A program made the translations under genes and the position numbers. Below, in pieces: positions 50,061-59,280 of a DNA stretch of 64,000 nt (the stretch's first letter is position 1; each line of letters starts with the position of its first letter). Source of the DNA: Flavonifractor sp. An10 (GTDB taxonomy: Bacteria; Bacillota; Clostridia; Oscillospirales; Oscillospiraceae); NCBI RefSeq assembly GCF_002161215.1, contig NZ_NFMB01000003.1:372001-436000 (forward strand). Reading direction: 5' to 3'. The notes under the pieces were generated by a model. It had not been told where the DNA came from, did no database searches, and saw only the letters and a program-made list of their open reading frames with translations.

Positions 50061-51386
50061 TCAGATGATTCCCATAATTGCCATTCCGGCGGCAATCAGA
50101 GCCAGGACAATGGGGGTGATGACGGTCATAATAAGAACATGGGGGTAGGACTCTTTGGTGGTCACGCCACAGACCTGGGCCTCCATCACAAAGGTGGGGC
50201 AGTGGGGCAGCGTATCCATGCCCATCGAGGCCATGCCGACAACCTTGTAGAGAGCCTCTGCATTCACAGTGCCCAGGGACATAAACTGGTCGGCCATCGT
50301 GCTGCAGAAAATCTGCGTACCGCTGAGGGAGGCGCCGGTGATGCCGGAGAACACGTTGGTCACGATCACCGCAGAGATGTAGGGGTTCATCTTATCGGCC
50401 ATCAGCATGGCCAGGTCCATGAAGTACTGGAAGCCTGCGCAGGCATTGACAACGGAGGCAAAACCCATCAGCGCGGCGGTCAGCAGCAGGGGATTGATGC
50501 TGGAGAGGAAGCCATTTACGATATCCGTCGCGATATGGCCCTTCAGGTATTTGTAGTTGGTAATAATCAGAACCACAGCGCCCACCGCCATAGCGGTATT
50601 GATGCCGTCGGAAGCACTCATGACATTGGCCAGGGCCAGCTTCAGAACAATGATGACAATATAGGGCAGGAGGGCAAGGTGAATCGGCGGCAGCTCCTTG
50701 CCGCTGGTGCTGCCCGCAATCAGCTCGGCATCGCTCTCAGATGCCACAAACCCGATGCCGCGTGCCCGGAGAGAGCCGGCGGCCCAGGTGAAGTAGAAGA
50801 TGCCGAAGCCAAACGCCACCACCAGGAGCACGATGGCCATCGTGGGCGCGGCAAAAGTCGTGACGCCCAGCTTTTCGGAGAGCGCGATGCACAGCATGGA
50901 GGGGGCGCCGGGGGTGACGACATTCAGAACCACAGCGCCGTACAGGAAAATGGCGGGCATCAAGAGCTTGGAGACATTGGCCTTGCGGAACATGGGAACC
51001 GCGACAGGGTACACCGCAAAAATAATGATGAAGGCGTTTACGCCGCCGTATGCCAGCAGGAAGGTGATAATCAGGGTGCCTGCGACGGTGGCCTTCACGC
51101 CGAGGAATCTGAACAGGAAGTTTGCAATGGATTCGGCCGCGCCGCTCTTCTTCATCAGCTCGCTGTAGGCCGAGCCGATGGTGAACAGGAACAGATAGGA
51201 GCCGAAGGTGCTCCCCAGGGAGGCCGCATAAGTACCGGTCAGGGTTTCCCAAAAGGGAAGCCCGCTGGTTATAATGACAATGATGGAACCCACGATGGAT
51301 GCCACGAAGCCGTTGATTCCCTTAAAAGTCAGGTAAATCAGGACTGCAACACCCAGAATCATGCCGATTACGCTGATGATTTCCAT
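50061..51386 (-). CDS. GntP-family carboxylate permease
   Basis: 441 aa with about 12 hydrophobic segments. GntP-type features: TFKGINGFVASIVGSIIVIITSGLPFWETLTGTY at the N-terminus, LAYGGVNAFIIIFAVYPVAVPMFRKANVSKLLMPA and TPGAPSMLCIA. Relatives carry gluconate, 3-hydroxybutyrate or other hydroxy acids; with thiolase, hydratase and CoA-transferases nearby, a hydroxy or keto acid is likely. ATG 51386 after AGAGGAGAAAC. Confidence 0.87.
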   Translation of the reverse strand: MEIISVIGMILGVAVLIYLTFKGINGFVASIVGSIIVIITSGLPFWETLTGTYAASLGSTFGSYLFLFTIGSAYSELMKKSGAAESIANFLFRFLGVKATVAGTLIITFLLAYGGVNAFIIIFAVYPVAVPMFRKANVSKLLMPAIFLYGAVVLNVVTPGAPSMLCIALSEKLGVTTFAAPTMAIVLLVVAFGFGIFYFTWAAGSLRARGIGFVASESDAELIAGSTSGKELPPIHLALLPYIVIIVLKLALANVMSASDGINTAMAVGAVVLIITNYKYLKGHIATDIVNGFLSSINPLLLTAALMGFASVVNACAGFQYFMDLAMLMADKMNPYISAVIVTNVFSGITGASLSGTQIFCSTMADQFMSLGTVNAEALYKVVGMASMGMDTLPHCPTFVMEAQVCGVTTKESYPHVLIMTVITPIVLALIAAGMAIMGII

Positions 51387-51445
51387 AGTTTCTCCTCTCT
51401 CTGTCTTGGTTTGATCGTCTTATATCTCTGCGGAAGAATTCCGCG

Positions 51446-52351
51446 TCAGCGAAAGGCGAAGGCCGCGATGGCCCCGCGCCACTGCATGGGATTTTCGGAG
51501 GCCGCCATATGGGTGCACCCATACACCGGCATCAGCTCCGCATGGGGGATCTGCTCTCCCATGTATTTTGCCGTGCCCGGGCAGTATCCGGAGCCGGGAT
51601 CTGCATAGAGGATCAGCACCGGAACGTCAATCTCAGGCAGAACGTCCCGAAAATCCTCGCCCGCCATCGTGAACCAATAGTGATAATTGGCCGCCATATG
51701 TTCAGGCGTGATGTCCACCATCCCCTTGATAAGCGTCTGTGCGATCAGATCGCTGCGCCGGCGCAGAATCCGGGAGCGGATCTCGTCCGCGCATCCGGTA
51801 AAGTCACGGGGGCCCTCGGGCGTGTTCGGAAACAGCAGCCCCTCCGCGACCAGCAGCGCAAAGCGCTTGTAGTCACTGCGGATCCACTCCAGATCCCGTT
51901 CGTACATCTCCCGGGTGTAGTGCCCCTGATACAGGCCCAGGTTCCAGCCGTCCTCATTGATCAGCTTGGGCGACATATCCCCGAGGATGATTTTGGAAAT
52001 TCGGTCGGTGCCGAACTGCCGCACATAGGAGAAGGCCGCCGCGGCCCCCATGGAGTAGCCGTAAAGGATGACTGAATCCAGATTCAAGTGCAGCATCAGG
52101 GCCCTGACATCCCGGGCAGTCCGGTGAATCCCCATCTCGCCTGCGGCCGGTGTCATGCCGAAGGCGCGCTGGTCAAAGACAAGGATTCTGCCCTTGGACG
52201 ACATCTCCTCGATGAAGGACGCCTGAGATTCTATGGTGCTTCCAAACCCGCAGACATATATCATGGGCTGTCCGCTTCCGACGTCCACATAGGAGAGCTC
52301 TGCGCCGTCCTCCGCTTGGAAGGTCTGAATGTGAAAACCCAAATCGCTCAT
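51446..52351 (-). CDS. Alpha/beta hydrolase
   Basis: 301-aa cytosolic hydrolase with nucleophile elbow GYSMGAAAAF (Ser about residue 96), acid in LILYADPGSGY and His in YGCTHMAASENP, preceded by the oxyanion segment YVCGFGSTIESQ. Cap domain between (YTREMYERDLEWIRSDYKRF). Could be an esterase or a C-C bond hydrolase acting on the imported acid. ATG 52351 preferred after GGGG; an ATG seven codons upstream is also in frame. Confidence 0.87.
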   Translation of the reverse strand: MSDLGFHIQTFQAEDGAELSYVDVGSGQPMIYVCGFGSTIESQASFIEEMSSKGRILVFDQRAFGMTPAAGEMGIHRTARDVRALMLHLNLDSVILYGYSMGAAAAFSYVRQFGTDRISKIILGDMSPKLINEDGWNLGLYQGHYTREMYERDLEWIRSDYKRFALLVAEGLLFPNTPEGPRDFTGCADEIRSRILRRRSDLIAQTLIKGMVDITPEHMAANYHYWFTMAGEDFRDVLPEIDVPVLILYADPGSGYCPGTAKYMGEQIPHAELMPVYGCTHMAASENPMQWRGAIAAFAFR

Positions 52352-52439
52352 ATAAACCCCATTATTTATCATTTCATACTTTTATTGGGAATTTTGGGGC
52401 GAAGTTGTCCCGTAAACTCTCCCCACTGGCGGATCCGGC

Positions 52440-53774
52440 TTACCAGATCATGTTTTTCTCGGCTTCCTCCCGGAGCATGTCCCTGAAATCGGGGTGGGCG
52501 ATCTTGATGAGCTCCTCCACTCTCTGGCGGATGTTCAGGCCGCGCAGCCATGCGATACCGTACTCGGTGACCACATAGTCGGTGTCGTTTCTGGAGGTGG
52601 TGACCGCCGCTCCGCGGGCCAGGAAGGGCACAATCTTGGAGTGGAGCACCGTTTTCCCATTTTCATCCGTGGTGGAATAGGTGGAGTGCATGGCGATGAT
52701 GGATTTTCCGCCGGGGGACATCTGAGCGCCCTGCACGGTTTCGGACTGGCCGCCGGTGCCGGACCACTGAAGGTTGCCGACGGTCTCAGAGGCGCACTGG
52801 CCGGTAAGATCAATCTCCAGGCTGGCGTTCACAGAGACGAACTTGTTGTTCCGGGCGATCGTGTAGGGGTCGTTGGAGAAGGTGGCGGACTTGAAGAGCA
52901 CAGACGGATTGTTGTTGACAAAGTCATAGAGCCTCTGGCTCCCCATTGTGAAGGAGCAGACGGAGTACCCGTCCATAAAGCCCTTCTGAGAGTTGTCAAC
53001 CGCGCCGCACTCAATCAGATCCACCATGGTCTCCGTAAACATCTCGGTGTGGATGCCCAGGTGCTTCTTGCTCTTGAGCTCATTGGCCACCGCATTGGGG
53101 ATATTCCCGATTCCCAGCTGAATGGTGGAGCCGTCTTCCACCAGGGACGCGACATACTCGCCGATCTTCTGATCCACCGGGGTATAGGGTGTGAGCTTCG
53201 ACACGGGAATGGGGCGGTCGGACTCCACAAGGGCATCCACCTCAGAGATATGTACCTGTGTGTCGCCGAACGTTCTTGGGAAGTTGGAATTGACCTCCAG
53301 AAGGACCAGCGCGCCCTGATTGATCAGATCTCTCTCGTAAATCGCGCTGATGGAGAGCGACAGGTATCCGTGCTCATCCATGGGAGATACGGTGGCCATC
53401 ACCACGGGCCGCCGGCCGTCGTGCCGGATCCGCTGAAGGGTTTTTCGCAGGACAGAGGTGGAGCTCTGGGGCACGGCGCTGACCAGCTTTCGCTTCTGTG
53501 CGTCGCGAAGTCCGGCATTGAAGAACCACCCGCTGTGATCCATGATGCCTCTCATTTCGGGGTCCTTCATGGCATCGTAGTACTGGATGGGCAGGCAGGT
53601 GTTCAGAGTGGTGCCCTTGACGCCGGTCTTCTTCAGATGCTGAAGCTTGGACAAGATTGCCTGGGGCTCGGCGGCGGCCTGCGCGGAGAACATATAGTCG
53701 CCGTCTCGAATCAGCTCCAGGGCCTGCTCGGCGGTCATTTTTTTCTTTTGGTATAACTCCTCGTACTGATTCAT
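52440..53774 (-). CDS. 4-Hydroxybutyrate/butyryl-CoA:acetate CoA-transferase family protein
   Basis: 444 aa of the acetyl-CoA hydrolase/transferase family. Resembles AbfT of Clostridium aminobutyricum: MTAEQALELIRDGDYMFSAQAAAEP, the GDTQVHISEVDALVES block, LVEDGSTIQLGIGNIPNAV, the catalytic-Glu segment LGIHTEMFTETMVDLIECG and AAVTTSRNDTDYVVTEYGIAWLRG. The usual GGQVDF reads GGQSET here, a possible substrate difference. ATG 53774. Moves CoA between acetate and a C4-type acid. Divergent from the LysR gene. Confidence 0.88.
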   Translation of the reverse strand: MNQYEELYQKKKMTAEQALELIRDGDYMFSAQAAAEPQAILSKLQHLKKTGVKGTTLNTCLPIQYYDAMKDPEMRGIMDHSGWFFNAGLRDAQKRKLVSAVPQSSTSVLRKTLQRIRHDGRRPVVMATVSPMDEHGYLSLSISAIYERDLINQGALVLLEVNSNFPRTFGDTQVHISEVDALVESDRPIPVSKLTPYTPVDQKIGEYVASLVEDGSTIQLGIGNIPNAVANELKSKKHLGIHTEMFTETMVDLIECGAVDNSQKGFMDGYSVCSFTMGSQRLYDFVNNNPSVLFKSATFSNDPYTIARNNKFVSVNASLEIDLTGQCASETVGNLQWSGTGGQSETVQGAQMSPGGKSIIAMHSTYSTTDENGKTVLHSKIVPFLARGAAVTTSRNDTDYVVTEYGIAWLRGLNIRQRVEELIKIAHPDFRDMLREEAEKNMIW

Positions 53775-53922
53775 GGAATGAAGTTCCTTTCATATTTGTT
53801 CTGTTTTATACGGTGCTGAAATCTTCTCCTGTCCGTGTGGAACAGTTCCTTTCTTGTCATCCCCCTTTATGTGTTGTCATATTTGCCCCAAATTACCTTT
53901 CCTTGTTCTTCTTGTTTTGGTG

Positions 53923-53953
53923 ATTTGATTATAATTCAAATCGCGTCATTTGA
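53923..53953. promoter_or_regulatory. LysR-type operator half-sites upstream of the CoA-transferase gene
   Basis: ATTTGA (53923-53928), TCAAAT (53936-53941) and ATTTGA (53948-53953) alternate at 6-7 bp spacing, giving two overlapping T-N11-A-type dyads. More TTTGA/TCAAA half-sites occur to about 54040 (TTTGAAAT, TTTGAATT). They lie in the AT-rich gap between the CoA-transferase gene (minus) and lysR (plus), where LysR regulators normally bind. No other feature is seen in 53775-54277. Confidence 0.6.
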
Positions 53954-54277
53954 TAAATACATCTTTTTTATCGTCGCATGAATCAAAGTTATATGATAGA
54001 ATAATTTGAAATAGCTTTGAATTCCCGAAATTTGTATTGGATATTTTACAAAAACATTATTACTTCAGCAGCTCTTACCCGCCATAGCACCCGTGGATTT
54101 AACGCAAATTGCCATGTTTTTTCTGGCTATATCAAAAAGACATTTGCGAAACACTTCCATATACTTTACAATAAAAGCACAACACGCCCCGTTGTACGAA
54201 TGTTCTTTTTGTCTAGAGTGGATATGGCTTGGGAAGTTGAATCCCGCTTTGGCTGCATGGGGAGGTCACGCTTACTT

Positions 54278-55153
54278 ATGAAACAAATTCAATTGGAATA
54301 CTTTGTGCGTGTTGTAGAAGAAAAAAGTTTCACAAAGGCCGCAGAGAAATTATTCATCAGCCAGCCAGCGCTGAGCAAAGCCATCCGCTCCATGGAGAAA
54401 GAGCTTGGTGTTGTCCTATTCAACCGTGCCCCCAAGGAACTGAGCCTGACCGAGGAAGGTAAAACTGTATATCGCTACGCAGTAGATGTTCTAAACTACT
54501 GTGGCAGCCGCACGACTGAGCTGCTTTCCTTACTAGAGCAGGCAAAGGGCTCCATTAAATTTGGCCTGCCGCCGTCGGTTGGAAGCGTATTTTTTTCCAA
54601 GATCCTGCATGAGTACAGAGCAATGTTTCCACAAATCAATTTGCAGATATATGAAGGCACCTCCAAAAAAATTGAAGCCATGATTATGGGCGAACAGCTT
54701 GATTTGGGGGTAGTTGTCGAGCCATATGAGAATCCTCATATGCAATTGAAAACGGTTTATCGTTCCGATGCAGTCCTAGCGGTTTCTCAAAAACACCGGC
54801 TGGCAAAGCGAAAGACTGTCGGATTTTTAGAGCTAAAAGATGAGCCCATGTTATTGGTATCAAAAGATTACATGTTCCACGATCAGATTATCGTCCGTTG
54901 CCAAGAAGCCGGCTTTACCCCCAATATAGCCTTCACCTCGTCTCAGTGGGATCTGCTGCTTGAGATGGTTGCAGAGAATCAAGGTGTTACGATTATCGGG
55001 AGGCCATTGGTTGAAAAACTTTACAATGATCGGGTCCGCTGTATCTCATTGAAAAATCCTGAATTTCCCTGGATCCTTGGCTTGATATTTAAGAAGGGCC
55101 GCACTCTATCCGGGGCTGCAAAGCGCTTCTGGGATTTCTGCGGCAACGTATGA
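54278..55153 (+). CDS. LysR-family transcriptional regulator
   Basis: 291 aa: N-terminal HTH (LEYFVRVVEEKSFTKAAEKLFISQPALSKAIRSMEKELGVVLFNR) and a type-2 periplasmic-binding-like effector domain (about 90-291; GSIKFGLPPSVGSVFFSKIL). Full family length. ATG 54278 chosen, with GGAGGT about 12 bp upstream; a much longer frame upstream is not coding-like. Divergent from the CoA-transferase and permease genes, which it probably controls. GC about 45%. Confidence 0.93.
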   Translation: MKQIQLEYFVRVVEEKSFTKAAEKLFISQPALSKAIRSMEKELGVVLFNRAPKELSLTEEGKTVYRYAVDVLNYCGSRTTELLSLLEQAKGSIKFGLPPSVGSVFFSKILHEYRAMFPQINLQIYEGTSKKIEAMIMGEQLDLGVVVEPYENPHMQLKTVYRSDAVLAVSQKHRLAKRKTVGFLELKDEPMLLVSKDYMFHDQIIVRCQEAGFTPNIAFTSSQWDLLLEMVAENQGVTIIGRPLVEKLYNDRVRCISLKNPEFPWILGLIFKKGRTLSGAAKRFWDFCGNV

Positions 55154-55630
55154 TCAACAAGAAGGGACACTTCATTTTGAGTGAAAGACGGGACGTCTTC
55201 ATTTGCTCAGGCAGGAGATAGTTATATCTGGTATAGGATTAACTTAGAGAACATCTCGATGGATAATAGTAACGCCAGGACCTCAAAGCGGCCAATGATG
55301 GGGACGCATAAAAGCCCTAATCAATGAGGCTTGAAGCTGGGAGACTGACGCAGCAGGATCTGAAGAGCCTGTGCACTCGCCACTCTGGGTTGTTAGCTGC
55401 TCCACCCTCGTTAGCAGTTCGCGCTGGCAAACATCTTACGGATTTTCTGGCCAAAACCGCGATACTCGGTCGCTCATTTCGTACTGTTTCCTGTTGGACG
55501 CCCCGCATATTAAATAACGCGCCTCACCTAAAAGAGAAAACGGCCTCCACGATAAACTGGTCCAGTAAAAATGGGCAGTGATAAAAGACCCCCTGATGTA
55601 GGAAAACAGGCTGCATCAGGGGGTCTGGTC

Positions 55631-56173
55631 ATGGAAAAGCAGGCGTATGAGATTCAGCGCTTGCAGATGGAAAACAGATTACTGCGAGATTTTCTGCGGT
55701 TTACAGGAGGGCGGTGAGGGCAAAGATAAAATACCACACCATATATCGTTACAGAACAGAGTATTCAGTGCCAGTCATGTGCAAATTCTTTTCAGTATCC
55801 AGAAGCGGCTACTATGCCTTGTCCACTGCCTGGACAGGTCCGAGAAGGATACCGCCCTTGCAGAGATCATCGCACAGCAACAGGAATGCAGCTTCCGTAC
55901 CTATGGCTACCGGCGGATGCGGCTGTGGCTGAAAAGCCAGAATATTTTCCGTGATCCCAAAACAGTGCTGCGGGTCATGAAGAAGTATGGTTTATTCCCA
56001 GATATCCGCCGCCGCAGAAAATGGAAGCAGAACAGAGTGCATTTATCGATGCAAGCCTGTTGCTGTTTCCCCAGGACAATGAGATAATTGACCGATACAT
56101 TCACTTTTGCAGCCATGAACGCATCCTGCAAAAAACTGGAGAGGCGCCGCTGGCGCGGCGCCTCTCCACCTAA
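55631..56173 (+). pseudogene. IS3-family transposase remnant (frameshifted, core deleted)
   Basis: Pieces of an IS3/IS150-type transposase in different frames: MEKQAYEIQRLQMENRLLRDFLRF (end of OrfA), VPVMCKFFSVSRSGYYAL (start of OrfB), then in another frame ALAEIIAQQQECSFRTYGYRRMRLWLKSQNIFRDPKTVLRVMKKYGLFPDIRRRRKW, and finally RYIHFCSHERILQKTGEAPLARRL (end of OrfB). The DDE catalytic core between the last two is gone. A 12-bp hairpin GACCCCCTGATG / CATCAGGGGGTC at 55587-55625 precedes it. The 55154-55586 stretch before it has no supportable gene. Confidence 0.8.
56138..56167. terminator. 13-bp hairpin at the end of the IS3 remnant
   Basis: GGAGAGGCGCCGC / GCGGCGCCTCTCC around TGGC. It encodes the last codons of the old OrfB and lacks a T-run, so it is at best a weak barrier. 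The following 56174-56441 stretch shows no gene. Confidence 0.4.
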
Positions 56174-56441
56174 ATCTCAATATTTCCTACCAGGGCTCTT
56201 TTTTGTTCTGTCCACACTATCTGGAGCAGTTCACAGGCTGACTGCCGTTTCCCCGTTCTGCCTCACATCCGTGTCTTCTTTTTGCCTCGGGACACAAAAA
56301 GTTCACCGGTTCTGCCATGCCGAGGGGATTGCGTAAAAAGGTCCTCAGTCTCTCCAAGACCGCTCCTGCGATTCAGTGCTGTTCAGTATAGCAGAGGCTC
56401 CTCGCTTATCAACCCAGGATTTTCCGGACTTCTTTCCTCCC

Positions 56442-57356
56442 TTATGCCTGTGTCAGGCAGAGAATTTCTCTCGCCTCGTCCGGGGATGCTACGTGACGGC
56501 CCAGTTCTTCGGCAATGCGCCGCACTTTAGCGATGGGCTCAGCGTTGGACTTGGCCAGCACACCGCGGCCCAGGTAGAGGTTGTCCTCCAGGCCCACACG
56601 GGCATTGCCGCCCAGACAGATAGCGGCAGTGACCAGGTCGAACTGGGTCTTTCCCGCCGCGGCGCAGGACCAGGTAAAGTCCTTCCCCAAAACCTTATAG
56701 GCGGTCTCCACCAGGAAGTTCAGGTTGGCGATGGTTGCGGGCATACCGCCCATCACTCCCAGGACAAACTGGAGGTAGACGGGGGGCTTCACCATGCCCC
56801 GTTTGAGGAAATAGTCGATGTTGCTGATCATGCCCGCCTCATAGACCTCAAACTCCGGCTTGACGTTGTGCCTGGCCATGATGGCCATGTAGTCCTCGAT
56901 GTCCTGGAAGGTATTGGCGAAGGGTACCCGGTAGGTGTTCTTCACAAATGGGATTTCCCAGTCAAACTTGGGCTCCTTGATCTTGTCGGCAATGGGGGCA
57001 AAGCAGAAGTTGACCGATCCGGCATTGCAGGAGGCCAGTTCCGGCCTGGCCACGGGGAGGGCCGCCAGGCGCTCCTCACTGCTCATGCCGATGGCGCCGC
57101 CTGTGGTGATTCCGATGACCACGTCGCAGCGGCTGCGTACGCCTTCCACCACCTGCTGCATCAGGACCGGGTCGCCGGTGGGCTGGCCGGTTTGGGGGTC
57201 GCGGGTATGCAGGTGCACCACCGCGGCGCCTGCCTGGCAGGCCGCAACCGCCTCGTCAATGATCTGTTCCGGCGTGATGGGCAGGTAGGGAGACATGCTG
57301 GGGATGTGAACCGCGCCAGTGACGGCGGCGGTCAGGATCACAGTCTGTTGGGCCAT
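56442..57356 (-). CDS. Beta-keto acid cleavage enzyme (BKACE/Kce family) 1
   Basis: 304-aa TIM-barrel Zn enzyme that condenses a beta-keto acid with acetyl-CoA to give acetoacetyl-CoA and a shorter acyl-CoA-type product. Metal motif GAAVVHLHTRDPQTGQ (His pair about residues 47-49) and Glu in ARVGLEDNLYLGRG (about 240) are intact. Substrate segment differs from the other two copies (FDWEIPFVKNTYRVPFANTFQDIEDYM). ATG 57356, 7 bp after the stop of BKACE 2. Last gene of the operon. True substrate unknown; 3-keto-5-aminohexanoate (lysine fermentation) and dehydrocarnitine are known BKACE substrates. Confidence 0.9.
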   Translation of the reverse strand: MAQQTVILTAAVTGAVHIPSMSPYLPITPEQIIDEAVAACQAGAAVVHLHTRDPQTGQPTGDPVLMQQVVEGVRSRCDVVIGITTGGAIGMSSEERLAALPVARPELASCNAGSVNFCFAPIADKIKEPKFDWEIPFVKNTYRVPFANTFQDIEDYMAIMARHNVKPEFEVYEAGMISNIDYFLKRGMVKPPVYLQFVLGVMGGMPATIANLNFLVETAYKVLGKDFTWSCAAAGKTQFDLVTAAICLGGNARVGLEDNLYLGRGVLAKSNAEPIAKVRRIAEELGRHVASPDEAREILCLTQA

Positions 57357-57363
57357 GGCGCGC

Positions 57364-58215
57364 TCATTTTCCCAAGCCCAGGATCTCACGGGCCTCGGCG
57401 GGGGTGGCGACCTCCTTGCCGTACTCGCGGACGACGCGGGCGGCGCGCTCCACGAACTGGACGTTGCTCTCGGCCAGCACGCCCTTGGAGTACATGACGT
57501 TGTCCTCCATGCCCACGCGGATGTGGCCGCCCAGGGCCACGGCGCCGTAGAGCATCTCCATGGCGGAGTGGCCCACGCCGAAGCAGCTCCAGGTGGAGCC
57601 GGGGCACAGGGACTCCATGGTCTCCTTCATGAAGATCAGGTTCTTCATGGAGCCGGGGATGCCGTTGGCGCAGCCCATGCAGAACTGGAAGTGCAGGGGG
57701 GCCTTCAGCACGCCCTTCTTCAGGTAGTAGGCGGCGTTGGCAATCATGCCGGGGTCAAAGGCCTCGATCTCCGGCTTGACGCCCCACTCCTGCATGTTCT
57801 TGCCCAGCTCCTCCAGAAAGGAGGGGGGATTGAGGAACAGGGAGGTGTGCAGCCAGTTCATGGAGCCGCAGTCGTAGGAGCCCATCTCAGGGCGCAGCTC
57901 CTTTAGGTGGATCTGGCGGGTCTCCTCGGTGGCGTTGAGATCGCCGGAGGTGGTCATGTTCAGGATGATGTCGCAGTCGGGGTGGTTGGCGCGGAGCAGC
58001 TCCACCGTCTTGCGGAACTTCTCCTTGTCCATGGTGCCCTTGCCCTCGTCGTCCCGCATGTGCAGGTGGGCCACGGCGGCGCCGGCCTTCCAGCAGGCGT
58101 ACACGTCCTCGGCGATCTCCTCGGGAGTCATGGGCACGTTGGGGTTGTTTGCCTTGGTGGGCCAGGCGCCGGTGGTGGCCACGGTGATGATCGTCTTGTT
58201 CTTCAGGTCGCTCAT
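57364..58215 (-). CDS. Beta-keto acid cleavage enzyme (BKACE/Kce family) 2
   Basis: 283 aa. Zn motif GAAVAHLHMRDDEGKG and Glu in HIRVGMEDNVMYSKG are present. Much closer to BKACE 3 (shared NPNVPMTPEEIAEDVY, NPPSFLEELG, FxIVLGCA-type blocks) than to BKACE 1. ATG 58215, 9 bp after the dehydrogenase stop. Catalysis as for BKACE 1 on a different side chain. Confidence 0.9.
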   Translation of the reverse strand: MSDLKNKTIITVATTGAWPTKANNPNVPMTPEEIAEDVYACWKAGAAVAHLHMRDDEGKGTMDKEKFRKTVELLRANHPDCDIILNMTTSGDLNATEETRQIHLKELRPEMGSYDCGSMNWLHTSLFLNPPSFLEELGKNMQEWGVKPEIEAFDPGMIANAAYYLKKGVLKAPLHFQFCMGCANGIPGSMKNLIFMKETMESLCPGSTWSCFGVGHSAMEMLYGAVALGGHIRVGMEDNVMYSKGVLAESNVQFVERAARVVREYGKEVATPAEAREILGLGK

Positions 58216-58224
58216 GCTAACACC

Positions 58225-59259
58225 TCACTGGTCGTCAGCTGCCAGAAGCGGCAGGAATTCTTCCTTGTTCTTCATGGTGTGGAGCACGCCGGTCTGCTCC
58301 TCCCGCTTGACCAGCTCCACCACCTTGTCATTGTAGGGGGTGTCGATGCCCATCTCATCGCCCTTGCGGCAGACGATGCCGTTGATGAAGTCGATCTCGG
58401 TGGGGCGTCCCTTCTCCAGATCCTGGAGCATACTGGCCTTCAGGGCGGCGTGCTGATCCCACACCCTGTGGTAGATGGGGAACTTGGAGGGGATGTCCGC
58501 CGGGGAGTCCAGCTTGAGCTCCTCGAAGTCGGTGCCCTGCATGATGGCCAGGCGCACGCCGCAGGCGTTGGCCACCCGGACGGTCTCGTCGGCGATGTGG
58601 GCGATGCAGCGCAGGGTGGTCTCGTCGTTGAGCACCGCGCCGAAGGTATCCGCCATGGCGGCGGACATGCCGGAGAAGGTGGCGTTCATGAGTACCTTGG
58701 CCCAGCGGATGCCCATCAGATTGTCCAGCACCTCGGTGTGGCCCACCAGGTTGAGGATCTTCTGGGCCTCCCGGATGCGGGGGGTGTCGGAGCCGTCGAT
58801 CTCGCCGATCTCAAAGGCGAAGTTCTCCATGACCTTCATGGTGGAGGTGAGGCGGGAGACGCCGGGCTCCAGCCAGGTGGCGCCCCAGCCCACCGCGCCG
58901 CCGGCGGTGCGCTCCTTGCCCACGTAGGAGGAGACCAGCTCCTCGGGGATGCCGTTCTGCAGGGTGAGCACCAGGCTGTTCTCGTCCATGTGCTCCATCA
59001 GCTGGGGCATGACGGTATGGAGAGCAGTCTGCTTGGTGGTCAGGAGGAACAGGTCGTATACCCCCTCCATCTCGTCGGTGTGGAGGGCGGACACGGGGAC
59101 GTTCAGCTCCATGGTGCCGGTTACCGTGGCACCCTTGGCCCGCAGGGCGTCGATGGTGGGCTGATAGGAGTCCACCAGGTCCACCTGGCCGCCGTTCTTG
59201 GTGATAAGGGCGCCGATGATGGTGCCCAGAGAACCGATACCGATGACTGCTGTTCTCAT
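58225..59259 (-). CDS. Ketopantoate reductase (PanE/ApbA)-family dehydrogenase 1
   Basis: 344 aa: Rossmann start AVIGIGSLGTIIGALITKNGGQVDLVDS (GxGxxG, residues 6-11), then LLTTKQTALHTVMPQL and LQNGIPEE (the family's substrate-loop Asn), and a helical C-terminal domain with catalytic Lys in WAKVLMNATFSGMSA. Longer than true PanE (about 300) and wedged between two BKACE genes, so it probably oxidises a hydroxy acid to the keto acid used by BKACE and is not a pantothenate enzyme. ATG 59259 after AAGGAG. Confidence 0.88.
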   Translation of the reverse strand: MRTAVIGIGSLGTIIGALITKNGGQVDLVDSYQPTIDALRAKGATVTGTMELNVPVSALHTDEMEGVYDLFLLTTKQTALHTVMPQLMEHMDENSLVLTLQNGIPEELVSSYVGKERTAGGAVGWGATWLEPGVSRLTSTMKVMENFAFEIGEIDGSDTPRIREAQKILNLVGHTEVLDNLMGIRWAKVLMNATFSGMSAAMADTFGAVLNDETTLRCIAHIADETVRVANACGVRLAIMQGTDFEELKLDSPADIPSKFPIYHRVWDQHAALKASMLQDLEKGRPTEIDFINGIVCRKGDEMGIDTPYNDKVVELVKREEQTGVLHTMKNKEEFLPLLAADDQ

Positions 59260-59280
59260 GAAAAACACTCCTTTTCGCGA

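Noticed and set aside
54017-54277. In-frame N-terminal extension of the LysR regulator
   Set aside because: The HTH starts at residue 3 from ATG 54278 as in the family, and the upstream part has no coding pattern and overlaps the operator region.
58225-59259. True ketopantoate reductase for pantothenate synthesis
   Set aside because: Length, duplication at 61993 and operon with BKACE genes under sigma-54 control argue for a catabolic dehydrogenase, though the family is the same.
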